From: Thinopyrum elongatum
Lineage: Eukaryota > Streptophyta > Magnoliopsida > Poales > Poaceae
Assembly (NCBI GenBank): GCA_011799875.1
Contig: CM022302.1
Location: forward strand, 50,082,887 to 50,146,886
Reading direction: 5' to 3'
Length of the DNA: 64,000 nt
Of this stretch, positions 24,381-35,509 are shown piece by piece (the first letter of the stretch is position 1; the number at the start of each line of letters is the position of its first letter). A program made the translations under genes and the position numbers. Below the pieces are notes generated by a model, which searched no databases, was not told the origin of the DNA, and saw only the letters and a list, made by a program, of their open reading frames with translations.

Positions 24381-24572
24381 GCCTATATTTGGTCGGAATG
24401 TTGATTCATTCCCCCCGGCAAATCCCGGGCACTCCATATGTCCTAGTTTCTAGCACAAGTCATGCCGAAAATCTCAGAAATTTTCGGCATGACCTTTGCT
24501 AAAAAGTGGACATATGGAGCGCCTGAAATTTGCCGAAACGAAAATGAATCAACATTCCGGCAAAACATAGGC
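24381..24572. repeat. 192-bp foldback (inverted repeat)
   Basis: The two ~90-bp arms are imperfect reverse complements. They are perfect at the loop (GTCATGCCGAAAAT with its complement across a 7-nt spacer at about 24473-24479) and at CTCCATATGTCC / GGACATATGGAG. A transcript would form a long hairpin. Confidence 0.85.
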
Positions 24573-24799
24573 CACTCGGATATTCTTCGACATTCAACCA
24601 ACATTGCGAAATCATATAACATCAATGACATATATCATTTGCAAAATATATCATTCAAGCAAGTACATAGAGTGAAATGACCTCACTAAACATTGCAAAA
24701 TAGTGGTCTTTTCAAAAACCAAAAACCTTTGCAAAATGACCTCACTAAACAATTTCTACTGTTTTTTATTTATAGCTATTATATATACCTACAAAAATT

Positions 24800-25080
24800 C
24801 CTAAATGCTCTCTCTGCTACTGCCCTAACCAACTAAATTGCCCTAAACTAATTTGCTAATGTTTTTCCCTAGCTAAATGCCCTAACTAAATTTGCTAAAA
24901 ATGCCCTAGCTAAATGTCATAGCTAATTTTCCTAGCTAAATGCTACTGTTTTTTATAGCTAAATGCCCTAGATAATTTTCCTAGCTAAATGCCCTAGCTA
25001 AATTTGATAAAAATGCCCTAAGTAAATGCCATAGCTAATTATTTTCCCTAGCTAACTACTCTCTATTAACTACTCTCTGT
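24800..25080. repeat. Degenerate CCCTAGCTAAAT repeats
   Basis: About a dozen imperfect direct repeats of the type ATGCCCTAGCTAAAT, partly with TTTTCCTAGCTAAAT, inside the CACTA-derived DNA. Confidence 0.7.
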
Positions 25081-25312
25081 TAACTCAAAATTTTACTAAT
25101 TTTGTTTAAAGCAGCAACAACATCAGCTAATTTTTGCGGTTAAAGAAATTTCTATAACTTTTGACATATGAACCCTAGAACCCTAGAAATTTTCTTTGCT
25201 AATAAATATTTTGTTCTAATAAAAATTCGTAAATTGAACCCTAAAATTGATTCCTACTGCCTACCTAATTGAACCCTAAATTGAAAACCTAGTTTCATTT
25301 CTAAAAAAAAAA

Positions 25313-25680
25313 CTAATTGACAGAGAGAGGGGGAGGTGGGGTCGGCCAGTACCTGAAAGGAGGAAGAAGGGGATGTTGGCTACCGGGGCTGAGGTCGACG
25401 GCGGCGGCACAGACGAGGAGGCCGAAGCGGCAGCGGCGCGGACGAGGAGGAGGTCGGAGCACCGGCGGCGCGGACGAGGAGGAGGTCGGAGCGGCGGGCA
25501 GGGGCTCGGGCCAGCGTCGAGGCCGAGGGCGGGCAGGGGCTCGGGCTGGCGTCGAGGTCCAAGTCAAGGGGCGGGCAGGGGCGACGGCGGCGCGCGACAG
25601 CAGAGAGGAGGGGGAGAGTTGGGAGAGTGGGGGCGGGAAATTGGACTTGGCAACATTTTGAGCCCGCGCGGTGGTTAACT
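25313..25680. other. GC-rich repeat block in CACTA DNA
   Basis: Short direct repeats of GACGAGGAGGAGGTCGGAGC and of a GGGCAGGGGCTCGGGC unit. Long open frames exist on both strands, but they are low-complexity Arg/Gly/Pro/Ala and are not supported as genes. Confidence 0.5.
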
Positions 25681-25700
25681 CAAACTAGTAGTAGCCCTGA

Positions 25701-25749
25701 ATTAGGATCCAGCGCTATAGCTAACTTAGCTATAGCGCTGGATCCTAAT
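25701..25749. repeat. 49-bp perfect palindrome
   Basis: 24-bp arms around a single C: ATTAGGATCCAGCGCTATAG continues to CTAA, then the exact reverse complement. A weaker second copy lies at about 25814-25880. The GCGCTGG units are typical of CACTA subterminal repeats. Confidence 0.9.
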
Positions 25750-26305
25750 CCAGCGCTACTACTAACTTTTCCAATTTTTATTTTTTAATTCTAAAATACA
25801 AATAGCAGTAGCGTTGGATCTTAATCTAGGACTATAGCTAACTTAACTATAGCGCTGGTTCCCAATCCAGCGCTACCGCTATTTTTCTTTTCTTTTTATT
25901 ATTTTCCTTTTCTAGTTTTTAATTTTCTTTTCTTTTTATTATTTTCCTTTTCTTTTCTGTTTACTTTTCTTTTTCTTTTGTATTGCTTTCTCCCTTTTGT
26001 TTTTTTTCTTCCGACGACGGTGTCTCCCTCCCACACTGTGCGAATATCATCGGAACCATGCACGTGGTGGTAATTGAAGGGGATACGATGTATACATCAT
26101 TTGACCGATAACGGTTACTTGAGTGCGTACACAAAATAGATACATATATATAAATGATGGTTTCTCAGCTGCGTCGATCACGTTTCACATTGAGCTTCTT
26201 CCCTTTCTTGTTCGTTCTCGAATAATTGAGCCCCTCCTTTTGACTTTTTCGGTACCATGGAGTACGATCTTTCTTAGGTAATGTAGTATTGATTCTTCTT
26301 TTCAC

Positions 26306-27247
26306 TTATGCTTCATCGTCATCGTCATCTTCCCTCATCGGGTTGCCGTATTGATCGTAGTCTTCCTCATTGGCGATTCCATCCATTCCGATGATGCTCC
26401 TTTTGCCTCTCCTCACGACAACACGGCTGTGATTGGTCTGGTCGATTATGAAGAAGCATTGTGTCACGTGCTTAGCCTGTACCCATGGCTCAGTTTTGGC
26501 GATGACGTTAACGTTCACAGTAGCGCTCTTCGCGTCGGATATAGACATGGTAGTGAAATACTTGTTTTCTCTTACGACGTCCTTAGCCCATCTGACACGG
26601 AACATCGTCGCATCGTGCATTCCAGCATAGTCAAGCTCCCAGATCTCTTTGACCCTTCCGTAGAATCTTTCAGTTGTGCCGTTGGCGTCGGTCACGCATT
26701 CAATCGTCACCCCTGAGTTCTGGTAATCACTGTTCATGTCTTTGGCCTCCGTGTAGAACGTGTACCCATTGATATCGTATGCCTGATAGGTCACGAGTTT
26801 GGGTGCGGGGCCATGTGCTAAGGCGTGTATGAGCAATCCGTCCGAACTGCCCTCTTCCAGGGGATTAGCAAGAACTTCCTCTTTGAACCAACGCAAGAAA
26901 GTGGCGTTGTGCTCTACAATAAATTCGTCGTCCGTCTTGAGCATCCCCTTATCATGGTACTTCTTTGCGATGGTTTCTTTGTGCCGTGTCACATAATCAT
27001 CTACCACATCTAGGTGTTGTAGCACTACTAAGTTAGCCCTGTCAAAGTCGTTCCGTCGATCCGAGTACTCCACGTGCAATTCCCTCCGACCGTTGTCATG
27101 ACCTTCTCCTCCGAGCCTCCCATCGTGCTTCTTGACGGGCAAACCAACAACAGGGTCACCGACGCCTATATAATTCTCGCAAAAGGAGATTATGTGATCC
27201 CGTTCATCAAATGACAACACATGTCTATGGTTAGGAAATTTAACCAT
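26306..27247 (-). pseudogene. CACTA transposase C-terminal region fused to an LTR-derived start
   Basis: A 313-codon open frame. The first ~19 codons (MVKFPNHRHV...) come from the truncated LTR (27192-27247). The rest matches the C-terminal DUF4216-type region of En/Spm transposases, with LVTYQAYDINGYTFYTEAKD and WELDYAG, ending in an acidic tail (REDDDDDEA). The N-terminal transposase and DDE core are absent. The frame stays open over nearly 300 transposase codons, so decay is limited. Expression is doubtful because the LTR piece lacks its promoter part. Confidence 0.75.
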
Positions 27248-27425
27248 CTTTGATTAACGAGCTAGTCTAGTAGAGCATACTAGGGAGTCGGTGTTTTGTC
27301 TATGTATCCACACATGTATTAAGTTTCCGATTAATACAATTCTAACATGAATAATAAACATTTATCATGATATAAGGAAATATAAATAACAACTTTATTA
27401 TTGCCTCTAGGGCATATTTCCTTCA
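27192..27425 (-). repeat. Truncated LTR of the chimeric insertion
   Basis: Matches the terminal 234 bp of 22152-23920 with a few substitutions and one small rearranged patch. The inner breakpoint lies at ATGTGATCC, which gives short shared sequence with the CACTA side. Confidence 0.9.
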
Positions 27426-27430
27426 TGATC

Positions 27431-28944
27431 CGCATTGGACCGCCGCCATGCGCACTGAGTATGATGCTCTTGTCGCCAATCGGACTTGGACCCTCGTTCC
27501 TCGTCCTCCCGGGGCAAATGTCATCTCCGGCAAGTGGGTCTTTCGTTATAAACTCCTTCCGGATGGTTCTCTCGACAGGTACAAGGCTCGCTGGGTTGTC
27601 CGTGGCTTCGCACAGCGTGCCAGCGTTGACTTCTCCAAGACTTTTTCTCCGGTTGTCAAACCCGCCACGATTTGTGTGGTCCTCCAGCTGGCCGCCTCTC
27701 GTCGCTGGCCCGTACATCAGCTCGACATCAACAACGCTTTCTTGTACGGCCATCTTCAGGAGCGGGTTCTCTGTCAGCAGCCGGCTGGGTTTGTTGACCC
27801 TCAGCGTCCGGATGACGTCTGCCTGTTGTCACGGTCGTTATACGGCCTCAAACAGGCTCCGCGCGCGTGGTACCAGCGCATCGCGGCGTTCCTCGGCCTT
27901 CTCTGGTTTTGCAGCACCACGTCTGACACATCGTTGTTCGTGCTCCATCGGTCTGATCATGTGGCTATGCTCCTGCTGTACGTCGATGATATTGTCATCA
28001 CTGCCTCTCGAGAGGATCTTCTTCGCGACATCATCGGTCGTCTTGGCTCTGAGTTTCGGCTGAAGGACCTAGGCGCGTTGCACTTCTTCCTCGGCATTAA
28101 TGTGCGACGCGATGCTTCTAGGTTCTTCCTTCATCAGGGGCAGTATGCTCTTGACGTTCTAGACCGTGCTGGCATGACTGACTGCAAGCCGGCCGCCACA
28201 CCCGCTGAGGCGCCGAAGCTCTCTGCCACCACTGGACAGCCCGCTACTGACGCCGCCCTCTACCGCAGGATCGTTGGTGCTCTTCAGTACCTTACGCTCA
28301 CCAGACTAGACATTCAGTTTGCGGTGCAGCAAGTCTGCTTGCACATGCACTCGCCCCGTGATGTTCACTGGTCTCTGGTTAAGCGCATTCTTTGGTACAT
28401 TCGCGGCACGCCGACCTACAGTCTTCACCTCCGCGCCTCCGCCTCGACTGAGCTCATTGCTTATACTGACGCGGATTGGGCTGGCTGTCCTGACACCCGA
28501 CGTTCTACGTCTGGCTATTGTGTCTTCTTCGGTGACTCTCTTGTCTCATGGTCCTCTAAACGGCAGCCTACTGTCTCTCATTCGAGTGTTGAGGCTGAGT
28601 ACCGGGCTATTGCCAACGTGGTCGCGGAGACCTGTTGGCTTCGTCACCTTCTTGGTGAGCTTCGGATTTCCCTTCCGAAGGCTACTGTGGTCTTCTGCGA
28701 TAACGTGTCGGCCACCTACCTCGCAGCTAATCCGGTGCAGCACAAGCGCACCAAACACATTGAGCTGGATGTTCACTTTATGTGCGAGAAGGTTCAGTTG
28801 GGTCAGCTTCGTGTTCTTCACGTACCGACTACCCAACAGTTCGCCGACATCATGACCAAGGGGTTGCCAACTGCTGCATTCCAGGAGTTTCGTTCCAGTC
28901 TTTGCATCGCCGATGCCGACGCTTCGACTGCGGGGGGGTGTTGA
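27431..28944 (+). pseudogene. Copia reverse transcriptase-RNase H
   Basis: Continues the pol frame after the nested insertion, with no frame change across the target duplication. RT motifs are WVFRYKLLPDGSLDRYKAR, QLDINNAFLYGHL, SLYGLKQAPRAWY and the catalytic LLLYVDDIVIT. RNase H motifs are YTDADWAGCPDTRRSTSGYC and VSHSSVEAEYRAI. This stretch is fully open, and its TGA stop falls inside the 3' LTR (TGTTGA, the first six LTR bases). It is a pseudogene only because upstream parts are broken. Confidence 0.9.
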
Positions 28945-29118
28945 ACCGTGACATATTTGTATTTATTACCGACTGATTCTCTTATCATCTCTAGCCTTGT
29001 ATAGCTTGACTCCTAGAGATATTGTAGGGTTAGTTGGCTTGTCACGCAAAACATCATCTGTATATATTGTAACAGACTCCGATGAATACAATTGAGTTAT
29101 ATCCTATAGTCTTCTACA
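28939..29118 (+). repeat. 3' LTR of the 5.3-kb copia element
   Basis: Starts TGTTGAACCG directly after a G7 polypurine tract and ends TCTACA, followed by the target copy GATCT. Confidence 0.95.
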
Positions 29119-29326
29119 GATCTGATCGATCAACTCCGGCGGAAAAAACACACAAGACGCACACGAAGCCGGCGTATTGCCACAGGCACGTATCGTGCAT
29201 GTTTTCTTTGCTTTAGAACGAACTTAACCTAACCTAGCCGGTTACAAAGTCCTAATCCTAGTACTATTAGGTGATTGCTTTTGTGTACGAACTGGATAGA
29301 ACACCACGTCGTGGTTATTCCAACAT
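29119..29326. other. Right part of the unidentified ~480-bp insertion
   Basis: Counterpart of 8686-8958. Ends just before CCTCC, where copy B resumes. Confidence 0.45.
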
Positions 29327-29776
29327 CCTCCGGATGCTTACCGTGAGTGTTGATATTTGAGATCATCTTAGCAAACATCAGTGGTTTCCAGTGAGTGGGA
29401 GGTCTTATAATCCCATTTTGTAACTAAAAAAAATACGATGTTCACAAAAACCTGTTATTCTTAGAATATAATCACATCCAACAAGTACAACCATATATCA
29501 CACCGAGGAATCTGGGCCTTCATATGCTTATGTTACGGTTAAAGGTCGATGTACAGCCATCTCACCAGAAAAAGAAGTCGATTTATAGGTAAAATAAAGA
29601 AATCACTGCATACGTGTGATACATGTGAGATGTGGCAACCATGGAGTTTTTGTGGGATTACAACCAACCACAATACACTATGTAGAAAGGTTTGTTGTGT
29701 GTTAAGAATCCCCGTTGTTGTCTCCCCATCAAGCCGTGTCGTCGCCGACCATTCCTTCCTCCAGGAGTACCTGTGA
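29327..29776 (+). repeat. Segmental duplication copy B, part 3
   Basis: Aligns to about 1665-2150 of copy A, including the F-box relic (ADHSFLQEYL then TGA). With parts 1 and 2 it rebuilds one copy now spread over 25.8 kb. Confidence 0.85.
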
Positions 29777-30077
29777 AGTCCTGCAACATGAAGCTAGCTA
29801 CCATGACTTTTTTAATGGCTCTTAAGTTCTTTTATGATTCACCTCTGTAGGATTACCTGTCTGTATGGCATGTGTTTGCTGTTTTGTATCTCAAATTCCA
29901 TTCGAGTCAATGTTACACCTATGGCTAGAAAGAGTTCTGAAGGTTGATTTTCCATGTACTGCATGTGGTTTCTTCAAGTCCCGAATACTTTATGCTTCTT
30001 CCAATGCTTTTCTTGTAAGTGATTTACCTAGTTTTGTCCACCTCGCAGGTCCCTGAATATCTGCAATCTGAGTATAT

Positions 30078-30163
30078 ATACATTGGGAAGGTACTCAGGA
30101 TTCTCCTAACAAGGCGTTGCATACATTGGGAAGGTACTCAGGATTCTCCTAACAAGGCGTTGC
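30078..30163. repeat. 43-bp perfect tandem duplication
   Basis: The unit beginning ATACATTGGGAAGGTACTCA occurs at 30078-30120 and again at 30121-30163 without a mismatch, indicating a recent slippage or duplication event. Confidence 0.95.
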
Positions 30164-30726
30164 AAGCTGACGAGAGGACTACTGATGATGCGAATGGTGG
30201 AGATGCTGATTGAGGTTATGCCTGGGACGCAATGTTTGACCACAGGTTGGTCTGTAATAAGGTGCTTTTGGCTTCGTTTGGTCTGTACTGTGGTCATCTG
30301 GAATTAAACCTGGAGTTTATCTTGTGTCCATTGTTATCTGACAATGATCGGTGCACCCGTCGGATAAGGTGGTGATAGCATTAACGGCGTTAGTTTCTGC
30401 AGTAGTATGTTAATTAATTAGTTTCTAGGTTCGACGTTGCCTCTCTGCATTGCAGTGTGCAGGGGCAAGGCTTGCCTCGTATAATCCTTCCTAGACCCTA
30501 ACTGGTGTGGGAGCTTCTAGCATTGGATCTGTCCTTTGTAGGAAGTTGGTTATGATCTGTATATATGCCTGATATTGCTACAAGCTTGATGTATTGTGTT
30601 GTTTGAAATGTTGTTTAGAATGAAAGTTGTCAATCTGTTTATCTGTTTTTTGTTTGAGCCAAGCTCGATGAGAGTGTCTGAAATGTTGTCAGTTATCACC
30701 TTTTCCTTTTTCTCCTCCCCCCTCCA

Positions 30727-30755
<29 letters not shown>
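30727..30755. repeat. C29 homopolymer
   Basis: Uninterrupted run of 29 cytosines. Confidence 0.95.
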
Positions 30756-30757
<2 letters not shown>

Positions 30758-32263
30758 CAAAGGGTTTTGTTTACATGGGCCTAATCAACTTGCTTATTAC
30801 TGATCCACTTCATCGACCATCATTAATCATCATGATTAGATCTTAGTTGGCTCCTTTTGTTAGCCCATTTATGTATGTGCTATGATCTATAGTGACCATT
30901 ATTCATTGCTAAGCATGGACCTTAAAGAGATACGTCAAGGATGACGCACAAACCATTATAATCTAAAAAAATAACTTATCTCATTTAGACTCATAAAGCT
31001 TTCAAGTAAACTAGATTTATATGATCTAGGTTGGGTTAAGTGGCAGCAGTGTGCTCATGGATCCCCTCTTCTCCTCCACTTAAGCCACTAATCTCATTAC
31101 ATGGCATTAACTGTCATGAACTCATGATAATGTACTTCCATCCATTGGATAATCTTATTCTTTGCCAGTGTGTGTGCAGTGTCACATACATGCTTAAACA
31201 TGGCACAACCTTACTTTTCTATTTGGTGGGGAGACAGAGTGTACTTGTTAGCAGTAGTAATTACCAAGGAAATCAACATCATCTCTAAATCCTCAGGAAC
31301 TCCTTGAATTTTTTTAATGCGCATGCTTAGCAGCCTGGCACATAATTTTTTTCTAGCTCCCCTGTTCTTCTACTTAATCCTGCAAAGATATACTGACACA
31401 ACTTGCAGTGGATTTAACTAATTAATTAACCCATGCATGATGGGTGAGCTGTGCTTGTGTATACAATTGGGCCACCCTGCCTGTCTGATCGTGGATTAAT
31501 CTCTGGAGCAAAGCATTGACTTGCATCCCATCATTGCCAGTACATCAATAAATCAGAAGCCCCCTCCCCCTTCCTGCTGCATGTTCTTGGCTAACTTATT
31601 TTATCAGAAGCATATTTTGCACATCCCCATTCTTTAATCATTCGCCGAAAACATTTCAAATTTAAATATTTTTAAAAACTATCCTATTAATCTAGAAGAT
31701 GTGATAAGGGCAGCAAAGTCCTCCTCTTGCAAGTCAGGGAGCTGTTCTCAGTTCTCACTGGGGACAGAAGATTCCTTCCATCCTTGTCTTGTGAAGAAAT
31801 GCTCATTAGTTTAACCGGTGGCGCATAATGTATTGTGCAAGATGCTGAATTTGTATGGAGATTAGGTGTTTGTCCACATGCAACTGTGCCCAAGTCAATT
31901 AGGGTTTTCTAGTTTTATAGGTGTCGGCTAATTTGAAAGAGAGAGAAATCTCTAGGCTTTGATTCTTTCCTTTCTTCTTTTTGTTCTCATCACCATCAGC
32001 AAATCCCCTTGTTTGGTGCTGAGGAGATTAGGGCGCCCCTTGAGCTCACATGGAGCCGCCCTGTTTTGTAGGTCATTGCCGTGTATTAAAATGCGGTGAA
32101 GAGAAAGATAGGACCTCATGGCATATGATTAATCAATAATCGCCCCCCTAGCCAAGGAAATTTACAGATAAGAAACTTTGTTGATATGTGTATCTTGGAA
32201 AATAATATGCTGCGTACATGCTAGATCATGCTCTTTCTTTTTGGTTGTTGTGTCGAGAAGAAA

Positions 32264-32510
32264 GAACCAAAAGGATGTATGTTCTGCAAAACAGAAACCT
32301 TGTGGGCTCATGCAGAGAATGTCAGTGGCAGCAAGACACGGTGAAATTCCGAATCCGAAGACGTTGCGCGAGTCCCAAAGCAAAAGCGGTTATCGACGCG
32401 CGTGAACCAGATGGTTGTATGTTCTGCAAAACAGAAACCTTTGTGGATTCATGCAGAGAATGTTAAGAGGCAGAAGGACATTGACAACTTCCAAACTTGA
32501 ATGAAGACTT
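32264..32510. repeat. 139-bp imperfect tandem duplication
   Basis: Two copies share GTATGTTCTGCAAAACAGAA and ATGCAGAGAATGT with scattered differences. They start at 32264 and 32403. Confidence 0.85.
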
Positions 32511-33866
32511 TAGGTTGTTGTGCATGAGCCAAAACTTGTCTTTCTGTTCATCTGTCACTGTATACAAGGTCTTTGTTTTTCATGGGTGAGGAGCTTGAGC
32601 AGAGAAAAAGAAAAAGGGGGTTAGAGTGTCACCCACACACACATACACACACTAAGATTTCCTGAAAACAACTGGTGTGCACAAAGGACAAAGTCCTTGA
32701 GGCATGCATGGTGATGTGAGCTGCCAAACTGAAGCAGGTAGCCACTATGCAGCTTAGCATATAATCTCAGTCCTACTAACCATATGCCATATGGAGTCCC
32801 ATTCACCGACAGACAGCTGGTGAACACTTGTACTCTTCGTAGATGAGCGCACGAAACAGGTCGATTCGCCTCGATGAATATTGCCAGTGGCACGGCCTGA
32901 AGGGGCCATTGTGCCAACTCAGTTTGTTCCAACACTTGGTGAATGTGAAACAAAAAATTATGGTTGGCACCCAAGTTCCTCATCATGGCTAACCTGTGTC
33001 AGAAAGGTCCTTGTTTATGGATGCATTCTCATCTTCTTGATACTTGCAGTGCAAAATCCTTCTGGGTCCTAACTGTTCTGTCCCTTCTTGTGTCCCCGGC
33101 TCTCCATTCCTGGCCTTCCTAATGATTGACATTTGGAAGAGGCCTTGTCATTGCTGATCAATCCTAGAGCCCGTTTCATTGCAAGAACAGCTCATGTCAA
33201 TGCTCCACCCATATCATTTGGTGGACAAGTCTGACCTTCATCGCACCGATTATTGGATAACAGTGTTTTCTTACTACACAAATTTGATCAAACATTATGC
33301 TGTTAATGTTACCCCATCAGTTCATCCAAAGAGCACGGCACATTCTCGGATTATCAGCGCTCGCGTTTATGTCAGAATGCTCTCTGAATTTGAAGTTCAG
33401 TAAAACTCGGAAGAAAATAAACAAACTGTTGATGATCCAAGTGACCTATCATATAAATAATCGCCGATTAGAGAAACATCCCAGTTACTGACTCGAGAAC
33501 AAAATGTGTTCCGAGTGCCAGCCAGCATCCATCCACACAATCATTAGCCCGAGGCCAAAACCGAGTGAATAATCCGCGAGAATCTTTGAGGAAGGAGGTG
33601 ACATCCTCTGACCAAGCCTCCAAGCTCATGATCTGAACCATGTGCAGCCATTACCAACTCAATTCCACATGATTAAACTAAACTGGGTAGCGAAATGCAG
33701 CAGCCCTTTAAATCACAGGGTGCACATGGAGCCTGGGGGAAGAAAGTCTAGTGCTACCACTACCTCTGCTGCTGCAACAGCTCACATTCTTGTCTTGTGA
33801 GACAGAAGAGGAGGAGAAAGCTTAGGGGGTATATCAGAGGAGGCAGAGGGGAGGAGGCGGCGGTCG

Positions 33867-35509
33867 ATGGGGTGCCGGTCCTGCGACAAGCCCAAGATGA
33901 ACTACAGGAAGGGGCTGTGGTCTCCTGAGGAGGACCAGAGGCTGAGGGACTATATCCTCAAGCATGGCCTCGGCTGCTGGAGCGCTGTCCCTGCTAAGGC
34001 TGGTGAGCTCTCTCTCTCTGTCTCTCTCTGAATGTAGGAGTGATTAGTTGCTACTTCTTTCCACTTTCATGCATGGAACTTGCTGCATTCCAATGCTTGC
34101 AGAAACAGCTTATGGCTGATTGTGAGTTATAGTCTACTACTAGTCTGGCATAAGCAATAATTTGACGAACTCGCATCGTTTTTAATCGTTTGGTCTGAAT
34201 TTGGCTTGAAGTTTCATTTGAAACCTTGCATGCATGATCTAGTTATAGTCTTACTCTTCACATAATTAAATTTTAGTTTCATTATAATCTACTAGTAGCA
34301 ACAATGCACCTAAGAGCTAATTGCGTAGGTTCTGTTTGACCTTGACATGATCCAAGCTTGAACATAGTTCCCATATCAGTCAAATTCTAGTCTAGCACAA
34401 ATGTGATGTGGCCATTTTAGTGCTAATTGCTATCTCTGAAACACTTCCTTATGCCTGAATTTGTTGTGCTCTGTGTGTTTGGTTGGTACCTCAAAGGTCT
34501 GCAGAGAAACGGCAAGAGCTGCCGGCTGCGTTGGATCAACTACCTGCGGCCCGGATTGAAGCGCGGGATGTTCTCTCAGGAAGAGGAGGACGTCGTCATC
34601 AACCTCCAAGCCAAGTTGGGCAACAAGTAAGGAAATCCTCTTGACACAGCTCATCTCTCACCACCACCTAAACATCCCAAAAACATGAGAACAATGCAAA
34701 ACAAAAATCAAAATTCCGACTATACAAACAAAAACCAACTGAACTTCCAAGTCAAAACCCCTTAGAAAACGGCGTTTTTCGCGGCGAAAAAGCTCTTTCG
34801 TTTTTCATGGTGATGGATGATGAACTGAGATCTCTCTTGCTTGGTCAGGTGGTCGCAGATTGCGATGCATCTGCCGGGGAGGACGGACAACGAGGTGAAG
34901 AACTACTGGAACTCGTACCTGAAGAAGCGGGTCATGCAGCTGGGCTCCAACTCCAACTCCAACCCGGCCAGCAAGAACGCCTCGCCGGAGCTGCTCACGT
35001 CCATGAGCGCCACCACGGAGCTCATCATGACCAGCGGCGGCGGGGGCGGCAGCACGGCGACGTCGACCCACGACCACGACGCCAACATCAGCAGCAGCGG
35101 CGCCATCTCGGCCGCGGAGCCGTTCGTCGACCAGCACCACCACCAGCAGCAGGCCAAGAACTTCGTCTTCGCCGACTGGATGCCGACCGCCGCGGCTGCG
35201 GCGCCCGGGCCGGAGAGCTACTCCATGTCCGCGCACTGGCCCGCCTCCACGGCCAGCTCCGGCAACGTGACGCCGTCGCACGGCGCCTTCGTCGGGGACC
35301 AGATGAGCGGCAGCAGCTACGCCGCGCTGCAGCACCCGCACCAGCACCACCACCAGCAGGAACACCACCACCACCAGAGCGCGGTCACCGTGGCGGGCGC
35401 CCACGGCGGCGCCGGCGGCATGGTCGCCGGCGGCGGCTACTTCGACCTGCTCAACATGGGCGACATCTACGGCGGGTTCAGCACGACGAACGACGATTTG
35501 CTCTTCTGA
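33867..35509 (+). CDS. R2R3-MYB transcription factor (LAF1/MYB18-like)
   Basis: Three exons, 33867-34002, 34497-34626 and 34849-35509, give 308 residues. Introns have GT-AG borders and split the codons of G46 and K89, the positions typical of R2R3-MYB genes. R2 (about 16-65) has W18, W38 and W58. R3 (about 70-117) has the usual hydrophobic residue in place of the first W, then W90 and W109, with the recognition-helix context [19 protein letters not shown]. The N-terminus [18 protein letters not shown] resembles grass LAF1/MYB18-group proteins. That Arabidopsis factor acts in phytochrome A signalling, but function here is inferred only from the family. The tail is Ser/Ala-rich with a His/Gln stretch ([16 protein letters not shown]) and an acidic end (NDDLLF), a likely activation region. 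A long antisense frame under exon 3 is a shadow. Confidence 0.93.

Larger units (their letters stand above)
23921..27191 (-). mobile_element. CACTA (En/Spm) transposon fragment
   Basis: Contains a transposase C-terminal coding piece, an alternating Pro-Thr/Pro-Ala segment on the minus strand near 24150-24330 as in the second CACTA protein, and TAGCGCTGG-type subterminal motifs near 25700-25880. No CACTA terminal repeats or 3-bp target duplication are present, so it is internal material only. Confidence 0.75.
22152..27425 (-). mobile_element. LTR/CACTA chimeric insertion nested in pol
   Basis: 5.27 kb flanked by a perfect target duplication TGATC (22147-22151 and 27426-27430), so the outer ends are those of one retrotransposon insertion. 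The left end is a full 1.77-kb Angela-type LTR and the right end only the first 234 bp of the same LTR, both on the minus strand. In between there is no copia internal domain, primer site or purine tract, only CACTA-transposon sequence. Neither inner junction shows CACTA termini. The join probably arose by illegitimate recombination or break repair after insertion, or the element moved with CACTA cargo. Confidence 0.85.
8959..29118 (+). mobile_element. Copia LTR retrotransposon, split by two nested insertions
   Basis: The element has 180-bp LTRs beginning TGTTGAACCG and ending TCTACA, a primer-binding site TGGTATCAG next to the 5' LTR, a G-rich polypurine tract before the 3' LTR, and gag-protease-integrase-RT-RNase H order typical of copia. 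Flanks are GATTT and GATCT, a 5-bp target duplication with one change. After removing the two insertions (9990-19578 and 22152-27425, with one target copy each) the element is about 5.3 kb. It is dead: a frameshift near 20200, a TAA at 21410-21412, and the two insertions all break the polyprotein. Confidence 0.95.
29777..33860. other. Intergenic, two small tandem duplications
   Basis: No supported gene. A short frame at 30019-30213 ending KALQADERTTDDANGGDAD could be the tail of an old exon but has no recognisable domain. A C29 run lies at 30727-30755. Two local tandem duplications are listed separately. Confidence 0.5.

Noticed and set aside
25313..25680. ~100-residue frames on both strands
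   Set aside because: Built from short direct repeats of low complexity inside CACTA DNA.
34805..35404. 199-residue open frame antisense to MYB exon 3
   Set aside because: It lies wholly opposite the confirmed MYB coding exon and is Val/Arg/Gly-rich. It is a shadow caused by GC-rich codon third positions.
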